29,266 nucleotides of DNA, from assembly GCA_964425135.1 (NCBI GenBank), contig CAYRKW010000041.1, positions 1 through 29,266 on the forward strand, in the 5' to 3' direction. The notes beneath the pieces were generated by a model. The model did no database searches. It saw only the letters and a list, made by a program, of their open reading frames with translations, and was not told the origin of the DNA. Numbering within the stretch: the stretch's first letter is position 1; each line of letters begins with the position of its first letter. The DNA is from CAYLLD01 sp964425135 (GTDB lineage Bacteria; Pseudomonadota; Alphaproteobacteria; Rhodobacterales; Rhodobacteraceae). The translations under genes were made by a program, and so were the position numbers. Of the stretch, positions 17,216-24,909 are shown one piece after another.

Positions 17216-18345
17216 CGCATCAACTCCTTCGCCTGTTCAGGGCTCAAGGCTTCTGGCCGTTCGCAAGTTGTGGCAATATCGACAAACCCGCCTGTCTCAC
17301 CAGAGCGCAAAATCGACGTCATCACATCCACCACATGCGCCGCCAATTCCAGCGAGCAGCGATGCGGCGTCCCGTCCTGAATACCGCGCACCATATCCGC
17401 AAGGCCAGCCACACGATAATTCGCCATCATGCCCTCACCATGCTCTTGATTGGGCACCCCGAACGGGTGATCCCAAGGCGCGACATCGCCCATGTCCGAA
17501 AAATCCCCGCCGCCGACCATCAGATCACCGCCAAAGAAATTCGGATCAGGCACATAGAGCGAGCCTTTGGTCCCGTAAATCTCCATATTCGGATGCCGAT
17601 GCGCCCAGACATCCCAGCTTGCGCCAAAGGTCACGGTCGCGCCGTTCTCGAACTCCATAAGCGCGTGAATATTGGTCGGCGTATCAACCGGAATGTCCTC
17701 ACCCTTGCGCGGCTCACTCAAGATCGTGCGCGTCGGCGAGGCAGATGACGTCAGCGCCCCGACCCGTTTCACAGGCCCGATCAGATTGACCAGATTGGTG
17801 ATATAGTACGGCCCAATATCCAGCACCGGACCCGCGCCGGGCTGAAAGAAGAAATCCGGGTTCGGGTGCCAATGCTCCATCCCATGCGACATCACGAATG
17901 CCGTACCGCCCACAACCTCGCCGATATCACCCGCATCGACAATCGCGCGCGCCTGCTGATGCGCACCGCCCAAAAACGTGTCAGGTGCCGAGCCAACGCG
18001 CAGACCCTTTTGCGCGGCCAGCGCCCGCAGCTCTTCCCCCTCGTCCCGGGTCAGCACAAACGGCTTTTCCGAATACGCATGCTTGCCCGCCTCAAGGATC
18101 TTTTTCGACACATCAAAATGCGCCGCCGGTATCGTCAGATTGACGATGATATCCACATCATCCGCAGCCAGCAGGTCCTCAATCGATAGCGCGCGCAGAC
18201 CAAACGCATCCGCCTGCGCCTGCGCAGCTTCCATATTGAGATCAGCGCAGGCGACCATGGTGACGCCTTTGAACATGGGCGCCAGCTTGAAATACGCTGT
18301 GGAAATGTTTCCACAGCCAATAACCCCGACTTTCAAATCGCTCAT
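17212..18345 (-). CDS. Gfo/Idh/MocA family oxidoreductase (copy 2)
   Basis: A 377-residue cytosolic dehydrogenase only distantly related to copy 1. It has the Rossmann loop GVIGCGNIS (7-15) and SEKPF with Lys94. The usual Asp-x3-His pair reads D176-IGP-Y180 in VLDIGPYYITNL, so Tyr replaces the His; this variant is known in some members and may change substrate or reaction direction. The start ATG at 18345 has a GGGGG-rich Shine-Dalgarno; a GTG/TTG-type extension upstream would overlap the isomerase gene and was not chosen. It is separated from the isomerase stop by 11 bp, forming a second isomerase-dehydrogenase pair. Confidence 0.92.
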   Translation of the reverse strand: MSDLKVGVIGCGNISTAYFKLAPMFKGVTMVACADLNMEAAQAQADAFGLRALSIEDLLAADDVDIIVNLTIPAAHFDVSKKILEAGKHAYSEKPFVLTRDEGEELRALAAQKGLRVGSAPDTFLGGAHQQARAIVDAGDIGEVVGGTAFVMSHGMEHWHPNPDFFFQPGAGPVLDIGPYYITNLVNLIGPVKRVGALTSSASPTRTILSEPRKGEDIPVDTPTNIHALMEFENGATVTFGASWDVWAHRHPNMEIYGTKGSLYVPDPNFFGGDLMVGGGDFSDMGDVAPWDHPFGVPNQEHGEGMMANYRVAGLADMVRGIQDGTPHRCSLELAAHVVDVMTSILRSGETGGFVDIATTCERPEALSPEQAKELMR

Positions 18346-18356
18346 GGATCGCCCCC

Positions 18357-19112
18357 TCAATACGTGCCTACGGACGCGAGCGAGCGTTCGGCAAAACGTT
18401 TGTCATCGCTTGGATTGTCATGCTCCATAACGAAATATTGCGCAGAAGTTGCGCGCGCCTTGGCCAGAAGACCATTCCAGTCAATCGTGCCATGCCCCAC
18501 ATCGGCCCAACCGTCTTCATCCGCACATTCACCGACTTGCGCAATATCCTTCACATGAACCGCCGTCAGCCGATCCGTGTACCGCTCCATATACACCGCT
18601 GGGTCTTGCCCGCCGCGCACAACCCATGCCGCGTCCAGCTCCAGCGACAGGTTCGGGCCACCTTCCATGATCAGATCGAGCGGCATGGCACCTGATGGCG
18701 TCGCGACAAATTCGAAGTCGTGGTTGTGCCAGCCAAAACCCAAACCCGCCGCCCGCAGCGGTGCGCCTGCCGCATCGAGCCGCGCACCAAATGCCCGCCA
18801 GCCATCATCATCCAATGGACGATCATCCGGCATCAAAAACGGCACAAAGACGTGCTCAACGCCAAGCGATTTCGCCAACTCAATCGCTTTGTCCGGCGTC
18901 GCCTCAACCACTTCCAGCGCCAGATGCGAGGTGGGCATGCTCAACCCGTTTTCGGTCAAACCCGCCTTGAGCGCATCAACATTGGCCGGATCGTCATAAA
19001 GACCGCCAAAGCCCTCGACCTGCGCATATCCCATCTCGCCCAGCATTTTTAGTGTCGCGGGCAGCGGACCGAAATTTCGCGAAGAGTAAAGTTGGTAAGA
19101 ATAGCGCTTCAT
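18357..19112 (-). CDS. Sugar phosphate isomerase/epimerase-like TIM barrel (copy 2)
   Basis: A compact 251-residue TIM-barrel protein of the xylose-isomerase-like family. Metal-binding motifs are GWHNHDFEF (His131, Glu134), SLELDAAW (Asp160), AVHVKDI (His186) and FVMEHDNP (Glu). WHNHDFEF and ELDxxW are typical of small epimerase/isomerase proteins found beside Gfo/Idh/MocA dehydrogenases. The ATG at 19112 (MKRYSYQLYSSRNFG) was chosen; the frame upstream runs into the hairpin-rich gap and is not conserved-looking. It is the first gene after the ABC transporter block, and could be transcribed with it by read-through or from its own start. Confidence 0.9.
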   Translation of the reverse strand: MKRYSYQLYSSRNFGPLPATLKMLGEMGYAQVEGFGGLYDDPANVDALKAGLTENGLSMPTSHLALEVVEATPDKAIELAKSLGVEHVFVPFLMPDDRPLDDDGWRAFGARLDAAGAPLRAAGLGFGWHNHDFEFVATPSGAMPLDLIMEGGPNLSLELDAAWVVRGGQDPAVYMERYTDRLTAVHVKDIAQVGECADEDGWADVGHGTIDWNGLLAKARATSAQYFVMEHDNPSDDKRFAERSLASVGTY

Positions 19113-19180
19113 TGTAAGCCTCTTTAAAGCCAGAATTTGAATTTTCGGGGCAGCAAACGGGGTATTCGTCGCCGCCCCCT

Positions 19181-19210
19181 CGCTCTCTTGATCCAAGCTC
19201 GAAGAGAGCG
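19181..19210. repeat. 9-bp inverted repeat between ATPase gene and catabolic genes
   Basis: CGCTCTCTT (19181-19189) and AAGAGAGCG (19202-19210) form a perfect stem with a 12-nt loop. It lies in the 134-bp gap after the transporter ATPase gene. Together with the hairpin at 19222-19238 it may protect or attenuate the transporter mRNA. Confidence 0.55.
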
Positions 19211-19221
19211 GGTATGATATC

Positions 19222-19238
19222 CGGGGCTTGCCGCCCCG
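19222..19238. terminator. GC-rich hairpin just after the ATPase stop
   Basis: CGGGGC (19222-19227) / GCCCCG (19233-19238) with a 5-nt loop, 8 bp beyond the ATPase stop codon. No T-run follows, so partial termination or mRNA 3'-end protection is more likely than full termination. Confidence 0.5.
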
Positions 19239-19246
19239 TCGCGAAT

Positions 19247-20314
19247 TTAAATCCGCAATTCGCTCGCAACATCAAAAAGCGAGGCTTTGGAAATATCAAA
19301 CGAAACATAGACCGTGCTGCCACGTTTGAATTTCATCTCAGGCGGCACGCGCACCGAGACTTGCTGACCTTCGACCGAGAGCCACAACAGACTGTCCGAC
19401 CCCATCGGCTCGTCAATATCTGCAATCGCTGGCAGCGCGCCTGGGGATTGTTCGGCGGAAACCGCGATATGCTCCGGGCGCACACCAAGCACCGCTTTCG
19501 CATTGTCGGAAATTTCTCCGCCATCGTAATCGGTCAGCGGAACCTTATTGCTTCCCAAATTGAACACCCCGCCAGAAATAGACCCGTTCAGCATCGACAT
19601 CGACGGCGAGCCGATGAAATCGGCGACAAAGAGATTTGCAGGCTTGTTATAAATCGTCGCGGGATCGGCGAATTGCTGGATGTACCCGCCCTTCATCACC
19701 GCGATGCGATCCGCCAGCGTCAGTGCCTCGATCTGGTCATGGGTCACATAGACCATGGTGTTTTCAAGGTCTGCATGAAGCCGCTTGATCTCGACCCGCA
19801 AGTCCGAGCGCAGCTTGGCATCAAGGTTTGAGAGCGGCTCGTCAAAGAGGAACACATCCACATCGCGCACCAGCGCCCGGCCAATCGCAACACGCTGCCT
19901 CTGCCCACCCGAAAGCGCGGTGGGTTTGCGATCAAGCAGGTTCTCGATCTGCAAAATTTCGGCAGCGCGGGCAACGCGCTTTTCGATCTCCGGTTTGCTC
20001 ATCCGTTGATTGCGCAACCCGAAACTCATGTTTCCGCGCACAGTCATTTGCGGATAAAGCGCATAGGATTGGAACACCATGCCGATGCCGCGATCTTTTG
20101 GCTCTTCCCATGTGACGTTCTTGTCGCCGATGAAAATCTGCCCGTCCGTGACATCCAGCAGCCCCGCGATACAGTTGAGCAAGGTGGATTTGCCGCAGCC
20201 AGATGGCCCCAGCAGCACGATGAACTCGCCATCTTCGATGGTAAAGTTCATGTTTTGCAACACCTTAACCGAGCCAAAGGCCAGATCGAGGTTCTTGATA
20301 TCTATTGAAGCCAT
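19247..20314 (-). CDS. Sugar ABC transporter ATP-binding protein (UgpC/MsmX/MalK type)
   Basis: Cytoplasmic ATPase (355 residues) that powers the CUT1 importer. Walker A GPSGCGKST (36-44), Q-loop FQSYALYP, signature LSGGQRQRVAIGRAL (134-148), Walker B FLFDEPLSN (DEP at 158-160) and the switch His192 in YVTHDQ are all intact. The C-terminal part (about 235-355) is the TOBE/OB regulatory region of the MalK/UgpC group, with GVRPEHI. It lies 4 bp after the second permease gene and closes the transporter block before the hairpin-containing gap. Confidence 0.96.
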   Translation of the reverse strand: MASIDIKNLDLAFGSVKVLQNMNFTIEDGEFIVLLGPSGCGKSTLLNCIAGLLDVTDGQIFIGDKNVTWEEPKDRGIGMVFQSYALYPQMTVRGNMSFGLRNQRMSKPEIEKRVARAAEILQIENLLDRKPTALSGGQRQRVAIGRALVRDVDVFLFDEPLSNLDAKLRSDLRVEIKRLHADLENTMVYVTHDQIEALTLADRIAVMKGGYIQQFADPATIYNKPANLFVADFIGSPSMSMLNGSISGGVFNLGSNKVPLTDYDGGEISDNAKAVLGVRPEHIAVSAEQSPGALPAIADIDEPMGSDSLLWLSVEGQQVSVRVPPEMKFKRGSTVYVSFDISKASLFDVASELRI

Positions 20315-20318
20315 TGCC

Positions 20319-21221
20319 TTATCCCTTCACCGCACCAGCGGCGATCCCGCGCACGAACAATTTGCCAGAGACGAAATAGACCACCAATGGTACCAGCCCC
20401 GTCAGGATCGTCGCTGCCATATTGACGTTATATTCCTTCACCCCTTGCACAGAGTTCACGATGTTATTGAGTTGCACCGTCATCGGATAATTATCCGGCT
20501 TGGTGTAGATCACGCCGAACAGAAAATCATTCCAGATACCAGTGACCTGCAAGATCATCGCCACCACGAAAATCGGCAAGCTCATCGGCAGCATGATCTT
20601 GAAGTAAATCCCCCAAAAACCAGCCCCATCGACCCGCGCCGCCTTGAACAGCTCTTCGGGCAGGGACGTGAAATAGTTGCGGAAGAGGAGCGTCAGGATC
20701 GGCATGCCGAAGATCGTATGCACCATCACGAGGCCACCTAGTTTCGTGTAAAGCCCCATCTCCCGCAGGATAATCACGATCGGGTAGATCATCACCTGAT
20801 AGGGAATAAACGCCCCGAAAATCAGGATGGTGAAGAAAATCTCCGAGCCTTTGAACTTCCAGTTCGCCAGCGCATAGCCGTTGACTGAGGCGATCAGGAT
20901 CGAGATCAGCACCGATGGCACCAAAATCTGCACCGAATTCCAAAAACCCCGGCTCAGCCCGTCGCAATTGAGCCCCGTACAGGCCGAGGACCATGCCTTG
21001 ACCCAAGGCTCAAACGTGACCTCCACGGGCGGCGCAAAAACATTGCCCAGTCGAATTTCCGGCATGCCCTTCAGGCTCGTTACAACCATCACATAAAGCG
21101 GCAGCAGGTAGTAGATCGAAACAAGCAGCAATGTACCGTAGATGAATATATTGCGACGCGAAAACTTGCGGCGCGGCTTTGGACCCCGTGGTCCGGTGGC
21201 GGTGTCGAGTGCGCTAACCAT
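20319..21221 (-). CDS. Sugar ABC transporter permease, MalG/UgpE type
   Basis: Inner-membrane permease (300 residues) with about six transmembrane segments. The cytoplasmic EAA coupling loop EELFKAARVDGAGFWGIYF precedes IMLPMSLPIF. The periplasmic loop CTGLNCDGLSRGFWNS resembles the glucose/mannose-type (GtsC-like) CUT1 subgroup. The ATG at 21221 overlaps the upstream permease stop by 8 bp and has GGAGG upstream; an in-frame TTG lies further upstream and was not chosen. It pairs with the other permease to form the translocation pore. Confidence 0.94.
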   Translation of the reverse strand: MVSALDTATGPRGPKPRRKFSRRNIFIYGTLLLVSIYYLLPLYVMVVTSLKGMPEIRLGNVFAPPVEVTFEPWVKAWSSACTGLNCDGLSRGFWNSVQILVPSVLISILIASVNGYALANWKFKGSEIFFTILIFGAFIPYQVMIYPIVIILREMGLYTKLGGLVMVHTIFGMPILTLLFRNYFTSLPEELFKAARVDGAGFWGIYFKIMLPMSLPIFVVAMILQVTGIWNDFLFGVIYTKPDNYPMTVQLNNIVNSVQGVKEYNVNMAATILTGLVPLVVYFVSGKLFVRGIAAGAVKG

Positions 21222-22110
21222 GTTTCCGCTTGCCTCCAAATTCGAGATAAGCCCATGGGATCAGCACGATCAGAACCGTCACCAGCATCATCGTGGATGC
21301 CGCAAATCCTTGCCCCAAATTCTGGTTCTGGAACATGTAGTCATAGACGTATTTGGCAGGCACCTCCGAGGCGATCCCCGGACCGCCACTGGTTTGCGCG
21401 ACCACCAGATCATAGACCTTCACAATGCCCGCCGCGATGATCACCAGCGTCGTGACAAAGACCGGCTTCATCATCGGAATGATGATCTGAACATAGGTCT
21501 TCCACATCGGAATGCCATCGACGCGGGCCGCTTTCCAGATATCCTCGTCAATGCCGCGCAAGCCTGCGAGCATCAGACACATGATCAGGCCCGTGCCCTG
21601 CCACAGCCCCGCGAACAAAACCCCGTAGATAACGATGTCCTGATTGTAGAGCGGATCGAACGTGAAGCTCTCCCACCCCATATCACGGACGATTTTCTGA
21701 ACGCCAAATTCGGGGTTCAAAAGCCATTGCCAGACAAGACCCGTGACGATGAACGACAGCGCGAAGGGATAGAGAAATATCGTGCGGAAAGTGTTTTCAA
21801 ATCGGATTTTCTGGTCGAGCAGCGCCGCAAGGACAAATCCAATCAAGAGCGAAAATACCAGCGAAAACAGACCATAAATCGCCAGGTTCTCAATCGAGAT
21901 CAACCAGCGGTTCTGGCTCCAGAGGCGCTCATATTGGTCCAGACCAACCCATTTGGAGTTGGGCAACAGCTTGGACTTGGTGAACGAATGATAGATTGTC
22001 CAGCCGGTCGCACCGATGAAAATACCCAGCGCCGTAAGGATCATCGGAATTGCCGCGATCTTTGCGCTGAGGTTTCGGAACAACCGCGATGGACGCTTAG
22101 CCTGCGCCAT
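21214..22110 (-). CDS. Sugar ABC transporter permease, MalF/UgpA type
   Basis: Inner-membrane permease of 298 residues with about six transmembrane segments, starting after a short basic cytoplasmic stretch (MAQAKRPSRLFRNLSAK). The EAA loop is EDIWKAARVDGIPMWKTYVQII followed by PMMKP. Motifs such as TIFLYPFALSFIVTGLVW and GLWQGTGLIMCLMLAGL fit the glucose/mannose-type CUT1 subgroup. The ATG at 22110 is preceded by AAGGGGAT; an in-frame upstream ATG would fall inside the 22146-22177 hairpin region and was rejected. Confidence 0.94.
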   Translation of the reverse strand: MAQAKRPSRLFRNLSAKIAAIPMILTALGIFIGATGWTIYHSFTKSKLLPNSKWVGLDQYERLWSQNRWLISIENLAIYGLFSLVFSLLIGFVLAALLDQKIRFENTFRTIFLYPFALSFIVTGLVWQWLLNPEFGVQKIVRDMGWESFTFDPLYNQDIVIYGVLFAGLWQGTGLIMCLMLAGLRGIDEDIWKAARVDGIPMWKTYVQIIIPMMKPVFVTTLVIIAAGIVKVYDLVVAQTSGGPGIASEVPAKYVYDYMFQNQNLGQGFAASTMMLVTVLIVLIPWAYLEFGGKRKHG

Positions 22111-22145
22111 CTGTCCATCCCCTTTAGGTTGGTGAATTACAAAGC

Positions 22146-22177
22146 CCGGCCCGGGCATAAAATACGCCGCGGGCCGG
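22146..22177. repeat. Strong hairpin between binding-protein and permease genes
   Basis: CCGGCCCG-GGC (22146-22156) pairs with GCC-G-CGGGCCGG (22166-22177) with one bulged base and a 9-nt AT-rich loop. It lies 18 bp beyond the binding-protein stop. Such structures in ABC operons commonly let the binding protein be made in excess by blocking 3' decay of its mRNA. The element is directly visible; the role is inferred from known operons such as malEFG. Confidence 0.75.
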
Positions 22178-22194
22178 TGCCGTTTCAGATCGCC

Positions 22195-23427
22195 TTAGTC
22201 GGCGTTCTTGATCAGATCGACATAACGCGCCTGCGCATCAGCAGGCGAAATGTTTGTGTCGTTCCAGAACTCAACCGTCAAATCCTGGATTTGACCTTGG
22301 GTATCGGCGGAGAAGGTGTTCACACCATCTGGAAGCACATTGCCTGCTGCAAGGATCGCCAGACCCTTCTTCATGCAGTCATTGGCCGCCGAAAGATCAA
22401 TATCACCACGGATCGGCAGCGAGCCTTTCTTGAGGTTGAAAGCAACTTGCACTTCCTTGGACATCATCATCGACGCCATACGCTTTTGCGCAGCTGTCGT
22501 CTCTTCATCGTCCACTTTGGGGAAGTAGAACGCATCACCACCAGTGGCGATAATTTCGTTCACGCCCAGACCCGGCAGACAGGTATAATCTTCACCGGCC
22601 ACTTGCTCGGCAACCTGAAACTCACCTTGCGCCCAGTCACCCATGAGCTGACCACCAGCCATGCCAGTGATCACCATATTCGTGGCCTGGTTCCAGTCCT
22701 GAACGGTCGAACCTTCGGACAGCGCACGCGCCGCGCCATAGGCTTCGAACACCGCAGTCATCTCTGCCGAAGCAGCCGCATCTGCGCTCTTGTTCGAAAG
22801 AACGTCGAGGTAAAGATCGGTTCCACCAACCGCAACCATCAGGCTGTTGAAGGCAAGTTCTGTCTGCCAAGGCTGCTGACCCATCGCAAGTGGCACAATA
22901 CCTGCCTCACGCAACTTGGGTGCGCTTTCGACAAAAGCATCCCAGTTGGCCGGAACATCAACACCGGCTTTTTCATAAGCAGCGTGGCTCAGCCAGAGCC
23001 ACTGTGGCGAGTGAATATTCACCGGAACACAGTAAATCTTGCCATCCAGCGTGCAGCTTTCCAACAGACGCGGCGGGTTTACCAGATCGGCCCAGCCTTC
23101 AGCTTCAGCAATATCCGTAAGATCCAGCATCAGACCCGCTTCGACCAGCTCTTCAGCTTGCCGTCCGTGGTTGAGCTGCGTGGCACCCATCGGGTCACCA
23201 CCAATAATGCGGGAAATAATGATCGGGCGTGCCACGCCACCAGAACCGGCAATCGCGCCATCAACCCAGTTGTCGCCGCCAGCGTTGAACGCTTTGGCAA
23301 ATTCCGCAACCGCAGCTGCTTCGCCGCCGGATGTCCACCAGTGGGTGACTTCGAGGTCGGCAGCCTGAGCTGCTGTGCCCAGTCCGAAGACCGACGCACA
23401 TAAGGCTGCTTTGAGTGAAAGTTTCAT
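22195..23427 (-). CDS. Periplasmic sugar-binding protein (CUT1, glucose/mannose-type)
   Basis: Extracytoplasmic solute-binding protein of 410 residues with a Sec signal peptide (MKLSLKAALCASVFG..., cleavage after AQA). The mature N-terminus DLEVTHWWTSGGEAAAV and later GVPVN/IHSPQWLW and GDWAQGEF motifs fit the glucose/mannose-type subgroup of family 1 binding proteins (GtsA-like). It is the first gene of the operon, with GGGAGGA 9 nt upstream of the ATG, and is followed by a strong hairpin. The true ligand could be a disaccharide, xylooligosaccharide or glycoside given the GH43 neighbour; subgroup similarity alone does not decide. Confidence 0.94.
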   Translation of the reverse strand: MKLSLKAALCASVFGLGTAAQAADLEVTHWWTSGGEAAAVAEFAKAFNAGGDNWVDGAIAGSGGVARPIIISRIIGGDPMGATQLNHGRQAEELVEAGLMLDLTDIAEAEGWADLVNPPRLLESCTLDGKIYCVPVNIHSPQWLWLSHAAYEKAGVDVPANWDAFVESAPKLREAGIVPLAMGQQPWQTELAFNSLMVAVGGTDLYLDVLSNKSADAAASAEMTAVFEAYGAARALSEGSTVQDWNQATNMVITGMAGGQLMGDWAQGEFQVAEQVAGEDYTCLPGLGVNEIIATGGDAFYFPKVDDEETTAAQKRMASMMMSKEVQVAFNLKKGSLPIRGDIDLSAANDCMKKGLAILAAGNVLPDGVNTFSADTQGQIQDLTVEFWNDTNISPADAQARYVDLIKNAD

Positions 23428-23529
23428 GAATTCAATCCTCCCAGATCGACTTTAATGTGAACCAGACCCGCCATATCGTCCCACGGGTTGTGTTTTTTGC
23501 TTGTTCTCGCCTACGCAGCTTTCACCGAC

Positions 23530-23555
23530 TGTAAACGATTGCAAACATCTTTGTA
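23530..23555. promoter_or_regulatory. LacI-type operator between the sugar operon and its regulator
   Basis: TGTAAACGATTGCA (23530-23543) fits TGnAAnCGnTTnCA, the classic LacI/GalR-family operator with central CG, at every fixed position. An overlapping weaker dyad TGCAAACATCTTTGTA (23540-23555) follows, and CAAGCTTG lies at 23557-23564. The site is about 105 bp upstream of the binding-protein start and about 90 bp upstream of the regulator start, so it could control both. Confidence 0.8.
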
Positions 23556-23633
23556 ACAAGCTTGCTCAAAGTCAAGTCCAACGTTAAAAAAACCAAAGTT
23601 TACACCCCATTTCACGGGCTAAAATCTGAGCTG

Positions 23634-24659
23634 ATGGACCTGAAAACCGTAAAAATTCAAGATGTCGCGCGGCGTGCCGGGGTGTCAACCGCAACAGTGT
23701 CCCGCGCGCTCTCCACGCCCGGGAAGGTCGCCGAATCGACCCGGGAAGTGGTGTTGAAAGCGGTGCGCGAAACCGGTTATGTCGTCAATCAATCCGCCTC
23801 AAATCTGCGGCGGCAAAAGACCAATACGCTGGTCGTGTTGCTGCCTGATCTGGGCAATCCGTTCTTCTCGCAAATCCTCAAAGGGATTGAGGCCGCCGCC
23901 GCGCCGGCTGGCTACAATGTGCTGATCGCGGACACCAAACAATCCAGCACCCGCCACGCGCGCCTGTCCACGTATCTGCACAACACGACAGCCGACGGTT
24001 TGATCCTGATGGACGGGCAATTGCCGCATGAAATGTTGACCGAAAACTCCCAACGCCATGACGGCCCGCCGGTTGTCTTCGCCTGTGAGTGGATCGACGA
24101 TGCGCAGTTGCCGTCGGTCACGGTGGACAATGTGACAGGCGGCGCGCTCGCCATCGACTACCTCGCAGATCTGGGCCACCGCACAATCGGCCATATCGCA
24201 GGACCCCCCAGCAATATCCTCACCCATGAGCGCCGTGCAGGTATCGATGCAGCGATGGAGGCACGCGGGATGACGCTTGCGGACAAATGGGTGTTTCCCG
24301 GCGATTTCTCGATTGAATCAGGTGCGCTCGCCGCCCAGTCTTGGCTCGCCATGGCCGAGCGCCCGACAGCAATGTTCTGTTACTGCGATCAGATGGCCTT
24401 CGGCTTCATGTCCGAGATTGCCAACGCAGGGCTCTCGGTGCCAGAGGATGTGTCGGTCATCGGCTTCGACGATATTGAAAGCTCCAGCCATTACATCCCG
24501 CAACTGACCACCATCCGCCAGCCGCGTTTCGAGCTGGGCCGCAAAGCCTCACACATCCTCATCGACCTGATCTCCGGCCGATTGGATGACACACACATCC
24601 CGCATGAGAAATTGCCGGTAGAACTGGTCGTGCGCCAGAGCACCGCGGCGGTGATGTAG
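23634..24659 (+). CDS. LacI-family transcriptional regulator
   Basis: A 341-residue DNA-binding regulator of the sugar operon. The N-terminal HTH is VKIQDVARRAGVSTATVSRALS, shortened here to the core VSTATVSRAL, followed by the hinge VNQSASNLRR, typical of the family. The remainder is a periplasmic-binding-like effector domain (LPDLGNPFFSQILKGIE, then FDDIESSS near residue 280). The ATG at 23634 (MDLKTVKIQDVA) is the first plausible start; the frame is open back to a TTG at 23562 but that part is not family-like. It is divergent from the operon across 206 bp containing the operator. It most likely represses until a sugar or its derivative binds. Confidence 0.94.
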   Translation: MDLKTVKIQDVARRAGVSTATVSRALSTPGKVAESTREVVLKAVRETGYVVNQSASNLRRQKTNTLVVLLPDLGNPFFSQILKGIEAAAAPAGYNVLIADTKQSSTRHARLSTYLHNTTADGLILMDGQLPHEMLTENSQRHDGPPVVFACEWIDDAQLPSVTVDNVTGGALAIDYLADLGHRTIGHIAGPPSNILTHERRAGIDAAMEARGMTLADKWVFPGDFSIESGALAAQSWLAMAERPTAMFCYCDQMAFGFMSEIANAGLSVPEDVSVIGFDDIESSSHYIPQLTTIRQPRFELGRKASHILIDLISGRLDDTHIPHEKLPVELVVRQSTAAVM

Positions 24660-24769
24660 AGCGCCGTCCAACACAATCGTCGTTGCCCATTGCATTGGAC
24701 GTTCTGACTGACCGCTCGAATGCCTCGATGTGTCTCGCGACGCTCAAGCGATGGCTTTCTTCCCAACCC

Positions 24770-24790
24770 GTCCCGGCCCTGAGCCGGGAC
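24770..24790. terminator. GTCCCGGC/GCCGGGAC hairpin behind the LacI gene
   Basis: A perfect 8-bp stem with a CCTGA loop, 110 bp after the regulator stop, followed by CTCTTCC rather than a T-run. It resembles GC-rich intergenic palindromes that recur in alphaproteobacteria, and could be a REP-like element or a weak terminator. Confidence 0.5.
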
Positions 24791-24818
24791 CTCTTCCAAA
24801 TGCACCACATGATCTACC

Positions 24819-24876
24819 CAGGCCCCGGATCACGCCGGGGCGGTCAGATTCACATTGCTGTTGTCAGGCCCCGGAT
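24819..24876. repeat. Degenerate GC-rich intergenic repeats (CAGGCCCCGGAT twice)
   Basis: The 12-mer CAGGCCCCGGAT occurs at 24819-24830 and 24865-24876. The first copy completes a stem GCCCCGG / CCGGGGC (24822-24828, 24835-24841); the second keeps only part of the partner arm. This looks like a REP-like repeat and a decayed copy. Confidence 0.55.
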
Positions 24877-24909
24877 ATCGCCGCCCGCTCCGATTAACAT
24901 TCACGCAGT

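Noticed and set aside
21142..23403. A 753-codon open frame on the plus strand, antisense to the permease and binding-protein genes
   Set aside because: It runs opposite to three well-recognised transporter genes and their junctions, its translation is Arg/His-rich with no family features, and long antisense frames are common in GC-rich DNA with this codon use.
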